From: Burkholderiales bacterium PBB6
Lineage (GTDB): Bacteria > Pseudomonadota > Gammaproteobacteria > Burkholderiales > Burkholderiaceae_C
Assembly: GCA_002255925.1 (NCBI GenBank)
Contig: NKIH01000003.1
Span: forward strand, 62,001 to 126,000
Reading direction: 5' to 3'
Length of the DNA: 64,000 nucleotides
Position numbers and translations under genes: made by a program. Positions 44,635 through 52,909 of the stretch are shown here, in pieces (positions within the stretch are counted from its first letter, which is position 1; each line of letters begins with the position of its first letter). Below the pieces are notes generated by a model. The model saw only the letters and a list, made by a program, of their open reading frames with translations, was not told where the DNA came from and did not search any database.

Positions 44635-45288
44635 ATGAAGACTGATTCGCAACTGCAGCAAGACGTGATGGCTGAACTGAAGTGGGAACCGGCGGTGCAT
44701 GCCGAGCAGATCGGCGTCGAGGTAAAAAACGGCGTGGTGACGCTGGACGGTGAGGTCAGCAGCTACTCGGAGAAGTGGAATGCCGAGCATGCCGCCCAGC
44801 GCGTCAACGGCGTCAAGGCCCTGGCCGTCGAGATGAAGGTCAAGTTGTCGGCATTCGGCAAGCGCACCGACGCCGACATCGCCGAGTCAGCCAAGAACAT
44901 CCTGGGCTGGATCAGCTCCCTGCCGGCCGACACCGTCAAGGTGATGGTGGAAGACGGCTGGCTGACGCTGTCCGGCGATGTGGAGTGGCAATACCAGCGG
45001 CAGGACGCGGCCAACGGCGTGCGCTATCTCTCGGGCGTCACGGGGGTCAGCAACCAGATCGCCATCAAGCCGGCGGCGTCGGCCAAGGTGGTCAAGTCCG
45101 ACATCGAGGCGGCCCTCAAACGCCGCGCCGAAGCTGACTCGAAAACCATCGCCGTGGACGTCAAGGGGGGCGATGTGACCTTGACCGGCACCGTGCACAG
45201 CTGGGCTGAACGAGACCTGGCCACGCGCTCGGCCTGGGGCAGCTCGGGCGTGCGCAACGTCGTCGACAAGATGAACCTCGTCTACTGA
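44635..45288 (+). CDS. Protein with three BON domains (first copy)
   Basis: 217 residues from the ATG at 44635. Three BON repeats, at about residues 3-70, 78-145 and 148-217, each with the pattern VKNGVVTLDGEVSSYSEKWN, VEDGWLTLSGDVEWQYQRQD, VKGGDVTLTGTVHSWAERDL. No signal peptide, so it seems cytoplasmic, unlike OsmY. BON proteins bind phospholipid or other surfaces and are often stress-induced. A close copy is at 45891-46544, with the same N-terminus MKTDSQLQQD, which points to a tandem duplication around the gene between them. Confidence 0.9.
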   Translation: MKTDSQLQQDVMAELKWEPAVHAEQIGVEVKNGVVTLDGEVSSYSEKWNAEHAAQRVNGVKALAVEMKVKLSAFGKRTDADIAESAKNILGWISSLPADTVKVMVEDGWLTLSGDVEWQYQRQDAANGVRYLSGVTGVSNQIAIKPAASAKVVKSDIEAALKRRAEADSKTIAVDVKGGDVTLTGTVHSWAERDLATRSAWGSSGVRNVVDKMNLVY

Positions 45289-45302
45289 GCCGGGAGCCGA
45301 CC

Positions 45303-45806
45303 ATGAGCCATCCAGACTCCGCCTTCTTTGTCTTCGACACCCATGCCGCGGCCGAAGACGCCATTCGCACCCTGAACCAATCCGGCTTCGACATGAAGCA
45401 GTTGTCGCTGGTGGGCAAGGGCTATCACAGCGAAGAAAAGCCGATGGGCTTCTACACCGTGGGTGACCGCATCAAGGCTTGGGGCGGCACCGGCGCGTTC
45501 TGGGGCGGCATCTGGGGCCTGCTGCTGGCGCCGGCGGTGTTCGTGCTGCCTGGCCTCGGCGTGGTCGGTATGGCGGGGCCCATCGTGGCCACGCTGGTCG
45601 GCGCGCTGGAAGGCGCCGTCGTGGTCGGCGGCTTGTCGGCGCTGGGGGCGGCGCTGACACAGATCGGCGTGCCCAAGGACCAGGTCATCAAGTACGAGGC
45701 GGCCTTGAAGGTCGACAAGTACCTGCTGGTGGTGCACGGCAGCGCTGAAGACCAGGACAAGGCCAGCAACGTGCTGGCTCAGGCGAAGAGCTACGTCGTC
45801 GTCTGA
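45303..45806 (+). CDS. Glycine-rich membrane protein of the general-stress-protein 17M/DUF1269 kind
   Basis: 167 residues. The N-terminal part AFFVFDTHAAAEDAIRTLNQSGFDMKQLS fits the general stress protein 17M-like domain; a central glycine-rich hydrophobic region (about residues 60-115, with GGTGAFWGGIWGLLLAPAVF and GLGVVGMAGPIVATLVGALE) probably inserts in the membrane; the end KYEAALKVDKYLLVVHGSAE returns to a ferredoxin-like fold. It lies 14 bases after the first BON gene and before the second, so it belongs to the same stress unit. Confidence 0.85.
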   Translation: MSHPDSAFFVFDTHAAAEDAIRTLNQSGFDMKQLSLVGKGYHSEEKPMGFYTVGDRIKAWGGTGAFWGGIWGLLLAPAVFVLPGLGVVGMAGPIVATLVGALEGAVVVGGLSALGAALTQIGVPKDQVIKYEAALKVDKYLLVVHGSAEDQDKASNVLAQAKSYVVV

Positions 45807-45890
45807 AGCACGGCAGGTACGCCGACGCACAGACCTGGGGTGGGCACCGCATCAAGCTGGTGTCCACCCTCAACAACCAGGCCAACGCAC

Positions 45891-46544
45891 ATGAAAACCG
45901 ACAGCCAGCTGCAGCAGGACGTCAGCGCAGAACTGAAATGGGAACCGTCCGTCCACGCCGCGCGCATCGGCGTGGAGGTGAAGGACGGCGTCGTGACGCT
46001 GGCCGGTCAGGTCGACAGCTTCCTGGAAAAGTGGAACGCCGAGCGCGCAGCGCAGCGGGTGGCTGGCGTCAAGGCCATGACCACCGAATTGAAGGTGCAC
46101 CTCACCGGCTCCGGCACGCGCACGGACGGCGAGGTGGCCGCTGCGGTCGAGCACGTGCTGGCCTGGACCTCCTCGCTGAGTGGGGGCGCCATCAAGGTGA
46201 TGGTGGAAGGTGGCTGGGTCACGCTTTCGGGCGCAGTGGACTGGCAGTACCAGTTGCTGGCGATCACCAGCAGCGTGCGCCCCCTGCTGGGCGTGACCGG
46301 CGTCAGCGACCAGATCAGCATCAAGCCGTCGGTGAGCGCAGGCGCCGTCAAGGCAGAGATCGAAGCGGCGCTCAAGCGCACGTCGATCGCGGACGGCAAA
46401 AAGATCATGGTCGCGGTGCATGGCAGCGATGTCACTTTGTCAGGCACGGTGCGCAGCTGGGGCGAGCGCGACACCGCGACCCGCTCGGCTTGGGGCACGC
46501 CGGGCGTGAGCAACGTCGTCGACATGATGACCTTGATCCATTGA
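45891..46544 (+). CDS. Protein with three BON domains (second copy)
   Basis: 217 residues from the ATG at 45891, the same length as the copy at 44635 and with the same start MKTDSQLQQD and end SNVVDMMTLIH/RNVVDKMNLVY. The three BON repeats are VKDGVVTLAGQVDSFLEKWN, VEGGWVTLSGAVDWQYQLLA and VHGSDVTLSGTVRSWGERDT. Divergence between copies is spread over the whole length, so the duplication is not recent. Expressed probably with the two genes before it. Confidence 0.9.
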   Translation: MKTDSQLQQDVSAELKWEPSVHAARIGVEVKDGVVTLAGQVDSFLEKWNAERAAQRVAGVKAMTTELKVHLTGSGTRTDGEVAAAVEHVLAWTSSLSGGAIKVMVEGGWVTLSGAVDWQYQLLAITSSVRPLLGVTGVSDQISIKPSVSAGAVKAEIEAALKRTSIADGKKIMVAVHGSDVTLSGTVRSWGERDTATRSAWGTPGVSNVVDMMTLIH

Positions 46545-46601
46545 GGCCTCGACGCCTCAACGAATGGACCCAGACCCAACCGACAACCAAAGGAAACTCT
46601 G

Positions 46602-47351
46602 ATGCTCAAAAACAAAGTGGCGCTGGTCACCGGAGCCTCTTCAGGCATCGGTCGTGCCGTGGCGATGGTCTGGGCGCGTGAAGGCGCCCGGGTGGTCGTG
46701 TCCGACATGAACCGCAGTGGCGGCGAAGAGACCGTCGCCCTGCTGCGTGAGCATGGCGGCGACGCGATCTTCCTGGAGGCCGATGTGGGCCAGCCGAAGG
46801 ATGCGCAGTCGCTGGTGGAGCAAGCCGTGGCCCATTACGGCCGGCTCGACGTGGCGTGCAACAACGCCGGCATCGGCGGCCCCAGTGCGCCGATCGCCGA
46901 CTACCCGCTGGACGGCTGGGCGCAGGTCATCAACATCAACCTGTCGGGTGTGTTCTACGGCATGCAGCAGCAGATCGCGGCCATGCTGAAAACCGGCGGG
47001 GGCTCGATCGTCAACATGGCGTCGGTGCTGGGCGCCGTGGGCTTTGCCACCAACTCCGCCTACACCGCGGCCAAGCACGGCGTGGTGGGGCTGACGCAGG
47101 TGGCCGCGCTGGAGTACAGCGGCAAGGGCATCCGCATCAACGCGGTCGGGCCGGGCTTCATCCACACGCCGATGGTCAGCCGGCTGGAGGCTGATGCCGC
47201 GCGCATGGCGGCGCTGGTGGCCGCGCACCCGCTGGGCCGCCTGGGGAAGCCGGAGGAGGTGGCGGAGCTGGTGGCATGGCTGTCGTCAGACAAGGCCTCG
47301 TTCGTCACCGGGGCCTATTACCCGGTGGACGGGGGCTATCTGGCGCGCTAG
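46602..47351 (+). CDS. Classical short-chain dehydrogenase (SDR), glucose 1-dehydrogenase-like
   Basis: 249 residues with the full classical SDR set: TGASSGIGRA at residues 12-21, NNAGIGGPS, a Ser in NMASVLGAV, and the catalytic YTAAKHGVVG. The C-terminal end SSDKASFVTGAYYPVDGGYL is the common dimer/tetramer interface. Substrate is not determined by these features. A ribosome binding site AAAGGAAAC precedes the start. Follows the BON genes in the same direction, 57 bases apart, and meets the SOUL gene tail-to-tail. Confidence 0.9.
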   Translation: MLKNKVALVTGASSGIGRAVAMVWAREGARVVVSDMNRSGGEETVALLREHGGDAIFLEADVGQPKDAQSLVEQAVAHYGRLDVACNNAGIGGPSAPIADYPLDGWAQVININLSGVFYGMQQQIAAMLKTGGGSIVNMASVLGAVGFATNSAYTAAKHGVVGLTQVAALEYSGKGIRINAVGPGFIHTPMVSRLEADAARMAALVAAHPLGRLGKPEEVAELVAWLSSDKASFVTGAYYPVDGGYLAR

Positions 47352-47367
47352 CCGAACCTTGAAGAGA

Positions 47368-48042
47368 TCAGGGCTGCGCCGCAACGCGCAGCCAGATCTC
47401 GTTGCGGCGCATGAACCAGGGGGTGAACGGTGCGTCGTAGCGCGAGTACACCGGCGCACCCTCCCACCCCAGCTCGGCCGCGCGAAGCGCCGTCTGCAAC
47501 TTGGCCAGGTGCTCGTCGTAGTTCGAGGCCGACCAGAAGCCCGAGTAGCGGATCACGGCGACCCGGTTGGGTTGCACGTCGCGCAGTTGAACGCGTACAT
47601 CCAGTGGTTCCGGCGCGCTGGCTGCCGTCACGCCCTTGGGCAATACGAACTGCACCAGGAACCCGCCGGGCGCAGCCGTCTGGGTGACCGGCGCGGTCAT
47701 GTCCAGCTTCACCGGCACCGCGGCCTGCGTCACCGGCGCGGTCATCGCGAACTTCCGCTCGCCCTTGTTCTTGCCAAAGATATAGCCCGCCAGGATGGGG
47801 AAGGCCTGGTTGCCTGCCTCATCCGCCGGGCCGGGCACCACGACCTCGGCCACCGCGTAGGCGGCGTATTGCCGCACCTCGACACCCTCGAGTTGACGCA
47901 CGACCTCAAACACGGGCTCTTCAGTGGCGTGGCTGGGCATGGTGAAGGTGGTCAGTACAAGCGTTGTGAGCAGAACGGCACCCAGTGCCGTGCGGGGGCC
48001 GAAGGGCTTGAGGATGGGCTGGAAGAAGGGGCGGTGTGGCAT
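47368..48042 (-). CDS. SOUL-family haem-binding protein, exported
   Basis: 224 residues. A signal peptide ends near MPSHA-TE, and the mature part has the SOUL/HEBP fold: FEVVRQLEGVEVRQYAAYAV, GYIFGKNKGERKFAMTAPVT and VIRYSGFWSASNYDEHLAKL. The repeated MTAPVTQ motifs are typical. Bacterial SOUL proteins bind haem or porphyrin with low affinity; a role in haem handling or stress is inferred. It is alone, convergent with the SDR gene and 61 bases after the alcohol dehydrogenase gene on the same strand. Confidence 0.9.
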   Translation of the reverse strand: MPHRPFFQPILKPFGPRTALGAVLLTTLVLTTFTMPSHATEEPVFEVVRQLEGVEVRQYAAYAVAEVVVPGPADEAGNQAFPILAGYIFGKNKGERKFAMTAPVTQAAVPVKLDMTAPVTQTAAPGGFLVQFVLPKGVTAASAPEPLDVRVQLRDVQPNRVAVIRYSGFWSASNYDEHLAKLQTALRAAELGWEGAPVYSRYDAPFTPWFMRRNEIWLRVAAQP

Positions 48043-48103
48043 GGGCGGATGATCTCATCAGAGGGTGAGGCATGGGGTATCAGGGGATCAAGGCACAAGG
48101 GCA

Positions 48104-49108
48104 TCACGGCACCAGCACCGCGGCGCCTTCGAACCTGCCGGCCCGCAGATCGGCCAGTGCCTGGTTGGCCTGCTGCAACGGATAGCGCGTGGTCTTGGTC
48201 ACGATGCCCATCTGCGGCGCCTGGCGCAGGAAGTCGAGCCCGTCCCGGCGCGTGAGGTTGGCCACCGACAGCAACTGGCGTTCCTCCCACAACAGGCTGT
48301 AGGGCAAGCGGGGGATGTCGCTCATGTAAATGCCGGCGCACACCACCCGGCCGCCCTTGCGCACGGCTTTCAGCGCCAGCGGCACGAGGCCACCCACCGT
48401 TGCGAAGAGGATGGCGGCGTCCAGCGGCTGCGGCGGCATCTCGTCAGAACCACCGGCCCACACCGCACCCAGGCTGCGTGCAAAGGACTGTGTGGCCAGG
48501 TCGCCTGGTTTGGTGAAAGCAAACACCGAGCGGCCCTGCCAGCGCGCCACCTGCGCCAGGATGTGGGCCGCAGCACCAAAGCCGTAAAGGCCGAGGTGCT
48601 GGCCGCCACCCGCCATGCCGAGCGCACGCCAGCCGATCAGGCCTGCGCAGAGCAAGGGGGCGAGTGCTTCGTCGCTGCCCGCCGGGCCCACTGGCTCACC
48701 GAGCGGGAAGGCAAAGCGCGCATCGGCGATGGTGGCGGTGGCGAAGCCGCCATCGCGCGTGTAGCCGGTGAACAGCGGCCGGTCGCAGAGGTTTTCTCGC
48801 TGCGCCGCGCAGTAAGGGCAGACGCCGCACGTATGGCCCAGCCACGGGATGCCGACGCGCTGGCCGATCTCCAATCGCGGCACACCGCCGGCAGCCGGAC
48901 CAAGCGCATCGATGCGGCCCACGATCTCGTGGCCGGGGATGATGGGCACCTGCGGATGGGGAAGCTCGCCATCGACGACATGCAGATCGGTGCGACACAC
49001 GCCGCACGCCAATACCTTGACGCGGATCTGCCCCGGCCCGGGCTGCCGGTCGGGCACCTCGGTCCACACCAGGGGGCGACCCACTTGCGTCAACACCATG
49101 GCCTGCAT
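48104..49108 (-). CDS. Zinc-dependent alcohol dehydrogenase (AdhP-like)
   Basis: 334 residues from the ATG at 49108, 10 bases after the preceding stop (a longer reading to 49150 would overlap that gene). MDR fold with catalytic zinc ligands in GVCRTDLHVVDGELPHP and the GHE motif of PGHEIVGRI, structural zinc cysteines in CGVCPYCAAQRENLC, and the NAD site LYGFGAAAHILAQV. Oxidises or makes primary alcohols. Part of a minus-strand run of SDR and semialdehyde dehydrogenase genes, suggesting a redox/detoxification unit next to the acetyl phosphate cluster. Confidence 0.9.
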   Translation of the reverse strand: MQAMVLTQVGRPLVWTEVPDRQPGPGQIRVKVLACGVCRTDLHVVDGELPHPQVPIIPGHEIVGRIDALGPAAGGVPRLEIGQRVGIPWLGHTCGVCPYCAAQRENLCDRPLFTGYTRDGGFATATIADARFAFPLGEPVGPAGSDEALAPLLCAGLIGWRALGMAGGGQHLGLYGFGAAAHILAQVARWQGRSVFAFTKPGDLATQSFARSLGAVWAGGSDEMPPQPLDAAILFATVGGLVPLALKAVRKGGRVVCAGIYMSDIPRLPYSLLWEERQLLSVANLTRRDGLDFLRQAPQMGIVTKTTRYPLQQANQALADLRAGRFEGAAVLVP

Positions 49109-49118
49109 AGTGGCCTTG

Positions 49119-50072
49119 TCATCGCTGGGGGTGGCTCGTGAATTGCACACCGGTCAAATTCTCGGCGGCCGCCCACAGCTGCGTTGCCACGGCCAGGTCA
49201 CGCGCGCACGCCGCCACCGTGGCCTGACCCACCGGGCCTTTGAGTTCCATGAACCCGCTGGGGCCGTAGTAGCCGGCCGGCGCGGCGTCTGGTGAGGTGG
49301 CAGCGTACAGCGTGGGCAGCGCGCCCTGGCTGGCCGACTGCGCCAGCACCGAGGGCCACCAGCCGCTGATCGCATCGATCCAACCCGCCTGCCGCTGCCC
49401 GCCCAGGCGCTGCCCGTTCTGCAGCAAGGCCGTGGCGGCCAGGCCCGGGTGCGCGGCAAGGCTGAGCAAGCCCCATCCGTGCGCGTTGCTGCGGCGCTGC
49501 AGCTCGAAGGTGAACATCAGCATCGCCAGCTTGGACTGGCCATAAGCACCAAAGGCCCGGTAGTGGCGCTGCCAGTTCAGGTCATCGAAGTGGATGGCCG
49601 CCCCGAAGCGATGGGCCATGCTGCTGAGGTTGACCACCCTCGCATGCCGACCCCGCGTCAGCAGGGGCAAGAGGTGCGCGGTCAGGGCGAAGTGGCTGAG
49701 GTAGTTGGTGCCGAACTGCAACTCGAAGCCATCGGCCGTCACCTGCCGCGTGCGCGGCGCCATGACACCGCCGTTGTTGACGAGGATGTCCAGCGCCTCA
49801 TGCTGGCGCTTGAAGCGCTCCGCAAAGTCCTGGATCGACGCCAGGCTGGCGAGGTCGAGTGTGTCGTAGCAGATGTCCGCGCCGGGGTGATCAGCCCGGA
49901 TACGCTGCAGCGCTGTCGCGCCTTTGGTCGGGTTGCGCCCGGTCACGACCACCCGAGCACCGGCGCCGGCCAAGGCCAGGGCCGTCTCGTAGCCCAGGCC
50001 ACCTGTGGCCCCGGTGATGACCACCAGCCGCCCCCGCTGCGAGGCCATGTCCCGGATCGTCCAATCCTTCAT
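49119..50072 (-). CDS. SDR oxidoreductase, retinol-dehydrogenase/WW-oxidoreductase-like
   Basis: 317 residues from the ATG at 50072; a GTG/ATG a few codons upstream (50090) is also open. Features: TGATGGLGYETALALAGAGA, the NNGGVMAPRT block, FGTNYLSHFALTAHLLPLL, and catalytic YGQSKLAMLMFTFELQRR. This group oxidises or reduces bulky hydrophobic alcohols or aldehydes; the exact substrate is unknown. It is 35 bases after the other SDR gene. Confidence 0.88.
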   Translation of the reverse strand: MKDWTIRDMASQRGRLVVITGATGGLGYETALALAGAGARVVVTGRNPTKGATALQRIRADHPGADICYDTLDLASLASIQDFAERFKRQHEALDILVNNGGVMAPRTRQVTADGFELQFGTNYLSHFALTAHLLPLLTRGRHARVVNLSSMAHRFGAAIHFDDLNWQRHYRAFGAYGQSKLAMLMFTFELQRRSNAHGWGLLSLAAHPGLAATALLQNGQRLGGQRQAGWIDAISGWWPSVLAQSASQGALPTLYAATSPDAAPAGYYGPSGFMELKGPVGQATVAACARDLAVATQLWAAAENLTGVQFTSHPQR

Positions 50073-50107
50073 GGGGCCGTCTCTAGGCACGGGCGCGGGC
50101 TGAATGC

Positions 50108-51049
50108 TCAGGCCAGGGCCGCCGTGGTGGGCTTGGGGAAATCGGCGCCACGGGCCACCGCCTCACCCGCCGCGAAGACTTTGCGCAACTCGTCGAGCTT
50201 GGCCATCGCGCCCTCGAACGCGTCGTTGCCCAGCAGCAGATGGTGCGGCGGGTTGCCTGATGCCACGGCCTTGACGATGGCCTTGGCAGCCCGCACCGGG
50301 TCGCCGGGCTGTTTGCCCGACGAAGCACGCACGGCGTTGCGCACATTCCCGGCGCTGGCCATGTAGTCGTCGATCTGGCGCGCGCTTTCGTTGGCAGAAC
50401 GGCCGGCCCAGTCGGTGCGAAACCCGCTGGGCTCGACCACCATCACCCGGATGCCCAGCGGCTCTACCTCTTGCCGCAAGGCCTCCGACAAACCCTCGAC
50501 CGCAAACTTGGTCGCGTTGTATTGCCCCAGCGCGGCAAAGCCACGCAAGCCGGCGAGCGACGCCACGTTGACGATGCAGCCGCGGCGGCGTTGGCGCATG
50601 CCGGGCAACACGGCCTGAACCATGGCGGTGAGGCCAAACACATTGACCTCGAACATCTTTCGCACCTCGGCCTCTTCGCCTTCCTCGATGGCGGCGAAGT
50701 AGCCAATGCCGGCGTTGTTCACCAGCACGTCGATGCCACCGAAGCGCGCCTCGGCCGCCGCGACGGCCGCAGCCACCTGATCGGGTTGCGTGACGTCGAG
50801 CTTCAGCACGAGCACGTTGGGCGTGGCGCCATACCCTTCCAGCTTCGAAGGATCACGCGCGGTGAGCACCGTGCGCCAGCCGCGCTCGATGGCCTGCTTG
50901 GCCAGCTCCAGGCCGAAGCCGGTGGAGCAGCCGGTGATGAACCAGACGGGCGGCTCGGTGGCGATGGCCGTGGTGACTGGGGAACTGCCTGGGGAACTGA
51001 TGGGGGAACTGACGGGGGAACTTGCAGACGTACGGACAGATGCGTTCAT
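50108..51049 (-). CDS. SDR oxidoreductase with a repetitive N-terminal lead
   Basis: 313 residues from the ATG at 51049, supported by AAGGAGA just upstream; the upstream extension to 51190 is not SDR-like. The core has TGCSTGFGLELAKQAIERGW, NNAGIGYFAAIEEGEE, VASLAGLRGFAALGQYNATK with catalytic Tyr and Lys, and EPSGFRTDWAGRS. The first 30 residues are a Ser-Pro repeat coded by a 12-base tandem repeat. The gene starts 16 bases after the semialdehyde dehydrogenase stop. Substrate unknown. Confidence 0.88.
   Translation of the reverse strand: MNASVRTSASSPVSSPISSPGSSPVTTAIATEPPVWFITGCSTGFGLELAKQAIERGWRTVLTARDPSKLEGYGATPNVLVLKLDVTQPDQVAAAVAAAEARFGGIDVLVNNAGIGYFAAIEEGEEAEVRKMFEVNVFGLTAMVQAVLPGMRQRRRGCIVNVASLAGLRGFAALGQYNATKFAVEGLSEALRQEVEPLGIRVMVVEPSGFRTDWAGRSANESARQIDDYMASAGNVRNAVRASSGKQPGDPVRAAKAIVKAVASGNPPHHLLLGNDAFEGAMAKLDELRKVFAAGEAVARGADFPKPTTAALA
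50979..51023. repeat. 12-base tandem repeat in the SDR N-terminal region
   Basis: Four copies of GGGGAACTG(N3) at exact 12-base steps (50979, 50991, 51003, 51015; the last ends in T). They encode, on the minus strand, SSP followed by a variable residue. The period is a multiple of three, so changes in copy number keep the reading frame. Confidence 0.85.
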
Positions 51050-51065
51050 GGAATCTCCTTGGCGT

Positions 51066-52448
51066 TCAGACCGGCGCAGCGATGTGACCGGTGCGAACGA
51101 GTTTCTTGTTGACGAATTCCTGGATGCCCATGGGGCCCAGTTCACGCCCGTAGCCCGAGTGCTTGATGCCGCCAAAGGGCAGCTCGGCATCGGCCCAATC
51201 GATGTTGTTGACGAACATCATCCCGGTGTCGACGCGACTGGCGACGCGCCGGCCGCGCGCTTCGTCCTTCGTCCACACCGAGCCGCCCAGCCCGAAGTCA
51301 GAATCGTTGGCGAGCGCGATGGCCTCGTCCTCGGTTTTCACGCGGAAGAAAGAAACCACCGGGCCGAAGAACTCGTCGCGGAAGGCCGGATTGCCGGGCT
51401 GGATGTCCGTGAGGATCGTCGCCTGCATGAACGAGCCCGGCCGGTCGATGCGCTTGCCGCCCATCAGCAGCTTGGCACCGCCCTTCACGGCGGCGTCCAC
51501 TTGCGCCAGAAGCTGAACCAGCGCGGCCTCCGTAGACAGCGGGCCGTGCGTGGTCCTTTCGTCCATTGGATCGCCCGGCTTCAGCGCCTCCAGCGCGGTC
51601 TTGAACTTCGCCAGGAACTGGTCGGCGATCGCATCAAGCACGATGAAGCGCTTGGCCGCGCAACAGGTCTGGCCCCCATTGAACATGCGGCCCCACACCG
51701 CCCACGGCACCGTCTTGTCCAGGTCGGCATCGTCGAGCACGATGAAGGCGTCACTGCCACCCAGCTCCATCGTCGACTTCTTCAAATTCTGGCCAGCGCG
51801 GGCGGCCACCTTGCGCCCCGCCGCCACGCTGCCGGTCAGCGCCACGCCGGTGATGCGCGGGTCATCGATCACCCGGTCAGACTGCTCATAGGTGATGCGC
51901 AGGTTGGTGTACGCCCCCATGGGTGCACCGGCATCCAGCAGCAACTTCTCGAAGGCGATGGCGCATTGCGGCACGCAGCCCGCGTGCTTGACCACCAGCA
52001 CATTGCCCGCCATCAGCTGCGGGCCGGCCACGCGAGCGAGTTGGTAGTACGGAAAGTTCCAGGGCTCGACGCAGAACAGCACGCCGGTGGGTGAGCTTTC
52101 GATGTGCGCCTCGCCCACCTTGGGCTGGAGTTGAGTGGGCGCCAGAAAGGACTCGGCATGCTTCGCGTAATAGGCCAGGATGTCGGCGCTGAACTTGACC
52201 TCGCCGCGCGCCTCTTCCACGCGCTTGCCCATCTCCAGCGTTTCAAGCTTGGCGTAGTCATCCACATGGGCGTGCAGCAGCGCCGCAGCCTTGTGGATCA
52301 CGGCGGCCCGCTCAGCGTAAGTGGTGTGCTTCCAGGTCTCGAAGCAGGTCTGCGCTTGATCAAGCGCCTGCTCCAGTTGGGCATTGCTCAGATGCTCGAA
52401 GCTCTTGAGCAGCTTGCCGTCATTCGGGTTGACGCTTTGATAGGCCAT
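51066..52448 (-). CDS. NAD(P)-dependent succinate-semialdehyde dehydrogenase-like aldehyde dehydrogenase
   Basis: 460 residues, typical of the short GabD/Sad branch. Catalytic Cys262 in NGGQTCCAAKRF and base Glu228 in MELGGSDAFIVL; the coenzyme loop is ALTGSVAAGRKVA, and EPWNFPYYQLAR marks the substrate channel. The family oxidises succinate semialdehyde and related short aldehydes. It heads a minus-strand run with the two SDRs and the alcohol dehydrogenase. The assignment within the aldehyde dehydrogenase family is probable but not certain. Confidence 0.9.
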   Translation of the reverse strand: MAYQSVNPNDGKLLKSFEHLSNAQLEQALDQAQTCFETWKHTTYAERAAVIHKAAALLHAHVDDYAKLETLEMGKRVEEARGEVKFSADILAYYAKHAESFLAPTQLQPKVGEAHIESSPTGVLFCVEPWNFPYYQLARVAGPQLMAGNVLVVKHAGCVPQCAIAFEKLLLDAGAPMGAYTNLRITYEQSDRVIDDPRITGVALTGSVAAGRKVAARAGQNLKKSTMELGGSDAFIVLDDADLDKTVPWAVWGRMFNGGQTCCAAKRFIVLDAIADQFLAKFKTALEALKPGDPMDERTTHGPLSTEAALVQLLAQVDAAVKGGAKLLMGGKRIDRPGSFMQATILTDIQPGNPAFRDEFFGPVVSFFRVKTEDEAIALANDSDFGLGGSVWTKDEARGRRVASRVDTGMMFVNNIDWADAELPFGGIKHSGYGRELGPMGIQEFVNKKLVRTGHIAAPV

Positions 52449-52622
52449 GAAGAGGTGTCCCTCGGTGGTGCAACTGGAGCACGCAAGTCGAGCCGCCAGA
52501 GCAGGATGGGCCTGGGGCGCTTGGTGGCTGCAGCCTGCGCGCCGCGCCTCATCAGGTCTGTTCGATGGCGCACTCCGATCACGGCCGACGCCGAAAAAGG
52601 GCCGAAAAAGGGCTGGACAAAG

Positions 52623-52653
52623 AAAAACGGCCTGACGTTGCCGTCAGGCCGTT
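52623..52653 (-). terminator. Rho-independent terminator of the first tRNA-Lys(CTT)
   Basis: A perfect 12-base stem (52626-52637 with 52642-52653) with a four-base loop, followed on the minus strand by a T-rich run (A residues at 52623-52627). It lies 21 bases after the 3' end of the tRNA. Confidence 0.92.
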
Positions 52654-52673
52654 GATCTTCAACACGATGTGTT

Positions 52674-52749
52674 TGGTGGGCCCTGAGTGACTCGAACACT
52701 CGACCTACGGATTAAGAGTCCGCTGCTCTACCAACTGAGCTAAGAGCCC
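52674..52749 (-). tRNA. tRNA-Lys (anticodon CTT), copy 1
   Basis: 76 bases including an encoded CCA. The acceptor arms (GGGCTCT with AGGGCCC, one G-U pair) match, and the anticodon stem CGGA/TCCG encloses the loop CTCTTAA with anticodon CTT, reading AAG. It stands alone between the semialdehyde dehydrogenase and the 52910 gene. An identical copy is at 60600-60675. Confidence 0.97.
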
Positions 52750-52842
52750 TTCTTTTGGAAGGGAGTGCATTGCTGCACATCACCAAATTCTCTTTGCAAG
52801 CTGCGTGGTTGTTTGCAAATCACGCGTCCCGTCAAGCCTTGC

Positions 52843-52872
52843 ATTCTAGGACAGTTTCAGCAGCCTTGGCAA
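52843..52872 (-). promoter_or_regulatory. Candidate sigma-70 promoter for tRNA-Lys copy 1
   Basis: On the minus strand, TTGCCA (52872-52867) and TAGAAT (52848-52843) are separated by 18 bases. Transcription would begin near 52836 and leave an 87-base leader before the tRNA. The hexamers are good but this is one of few AT-rich spots, so the call is tentative. Confidence 0.45.
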
Positions 52873-52909
52873 GCCCCCGCCGAATATTTTGTGTTCTACA
52901 CGGCGCAGT

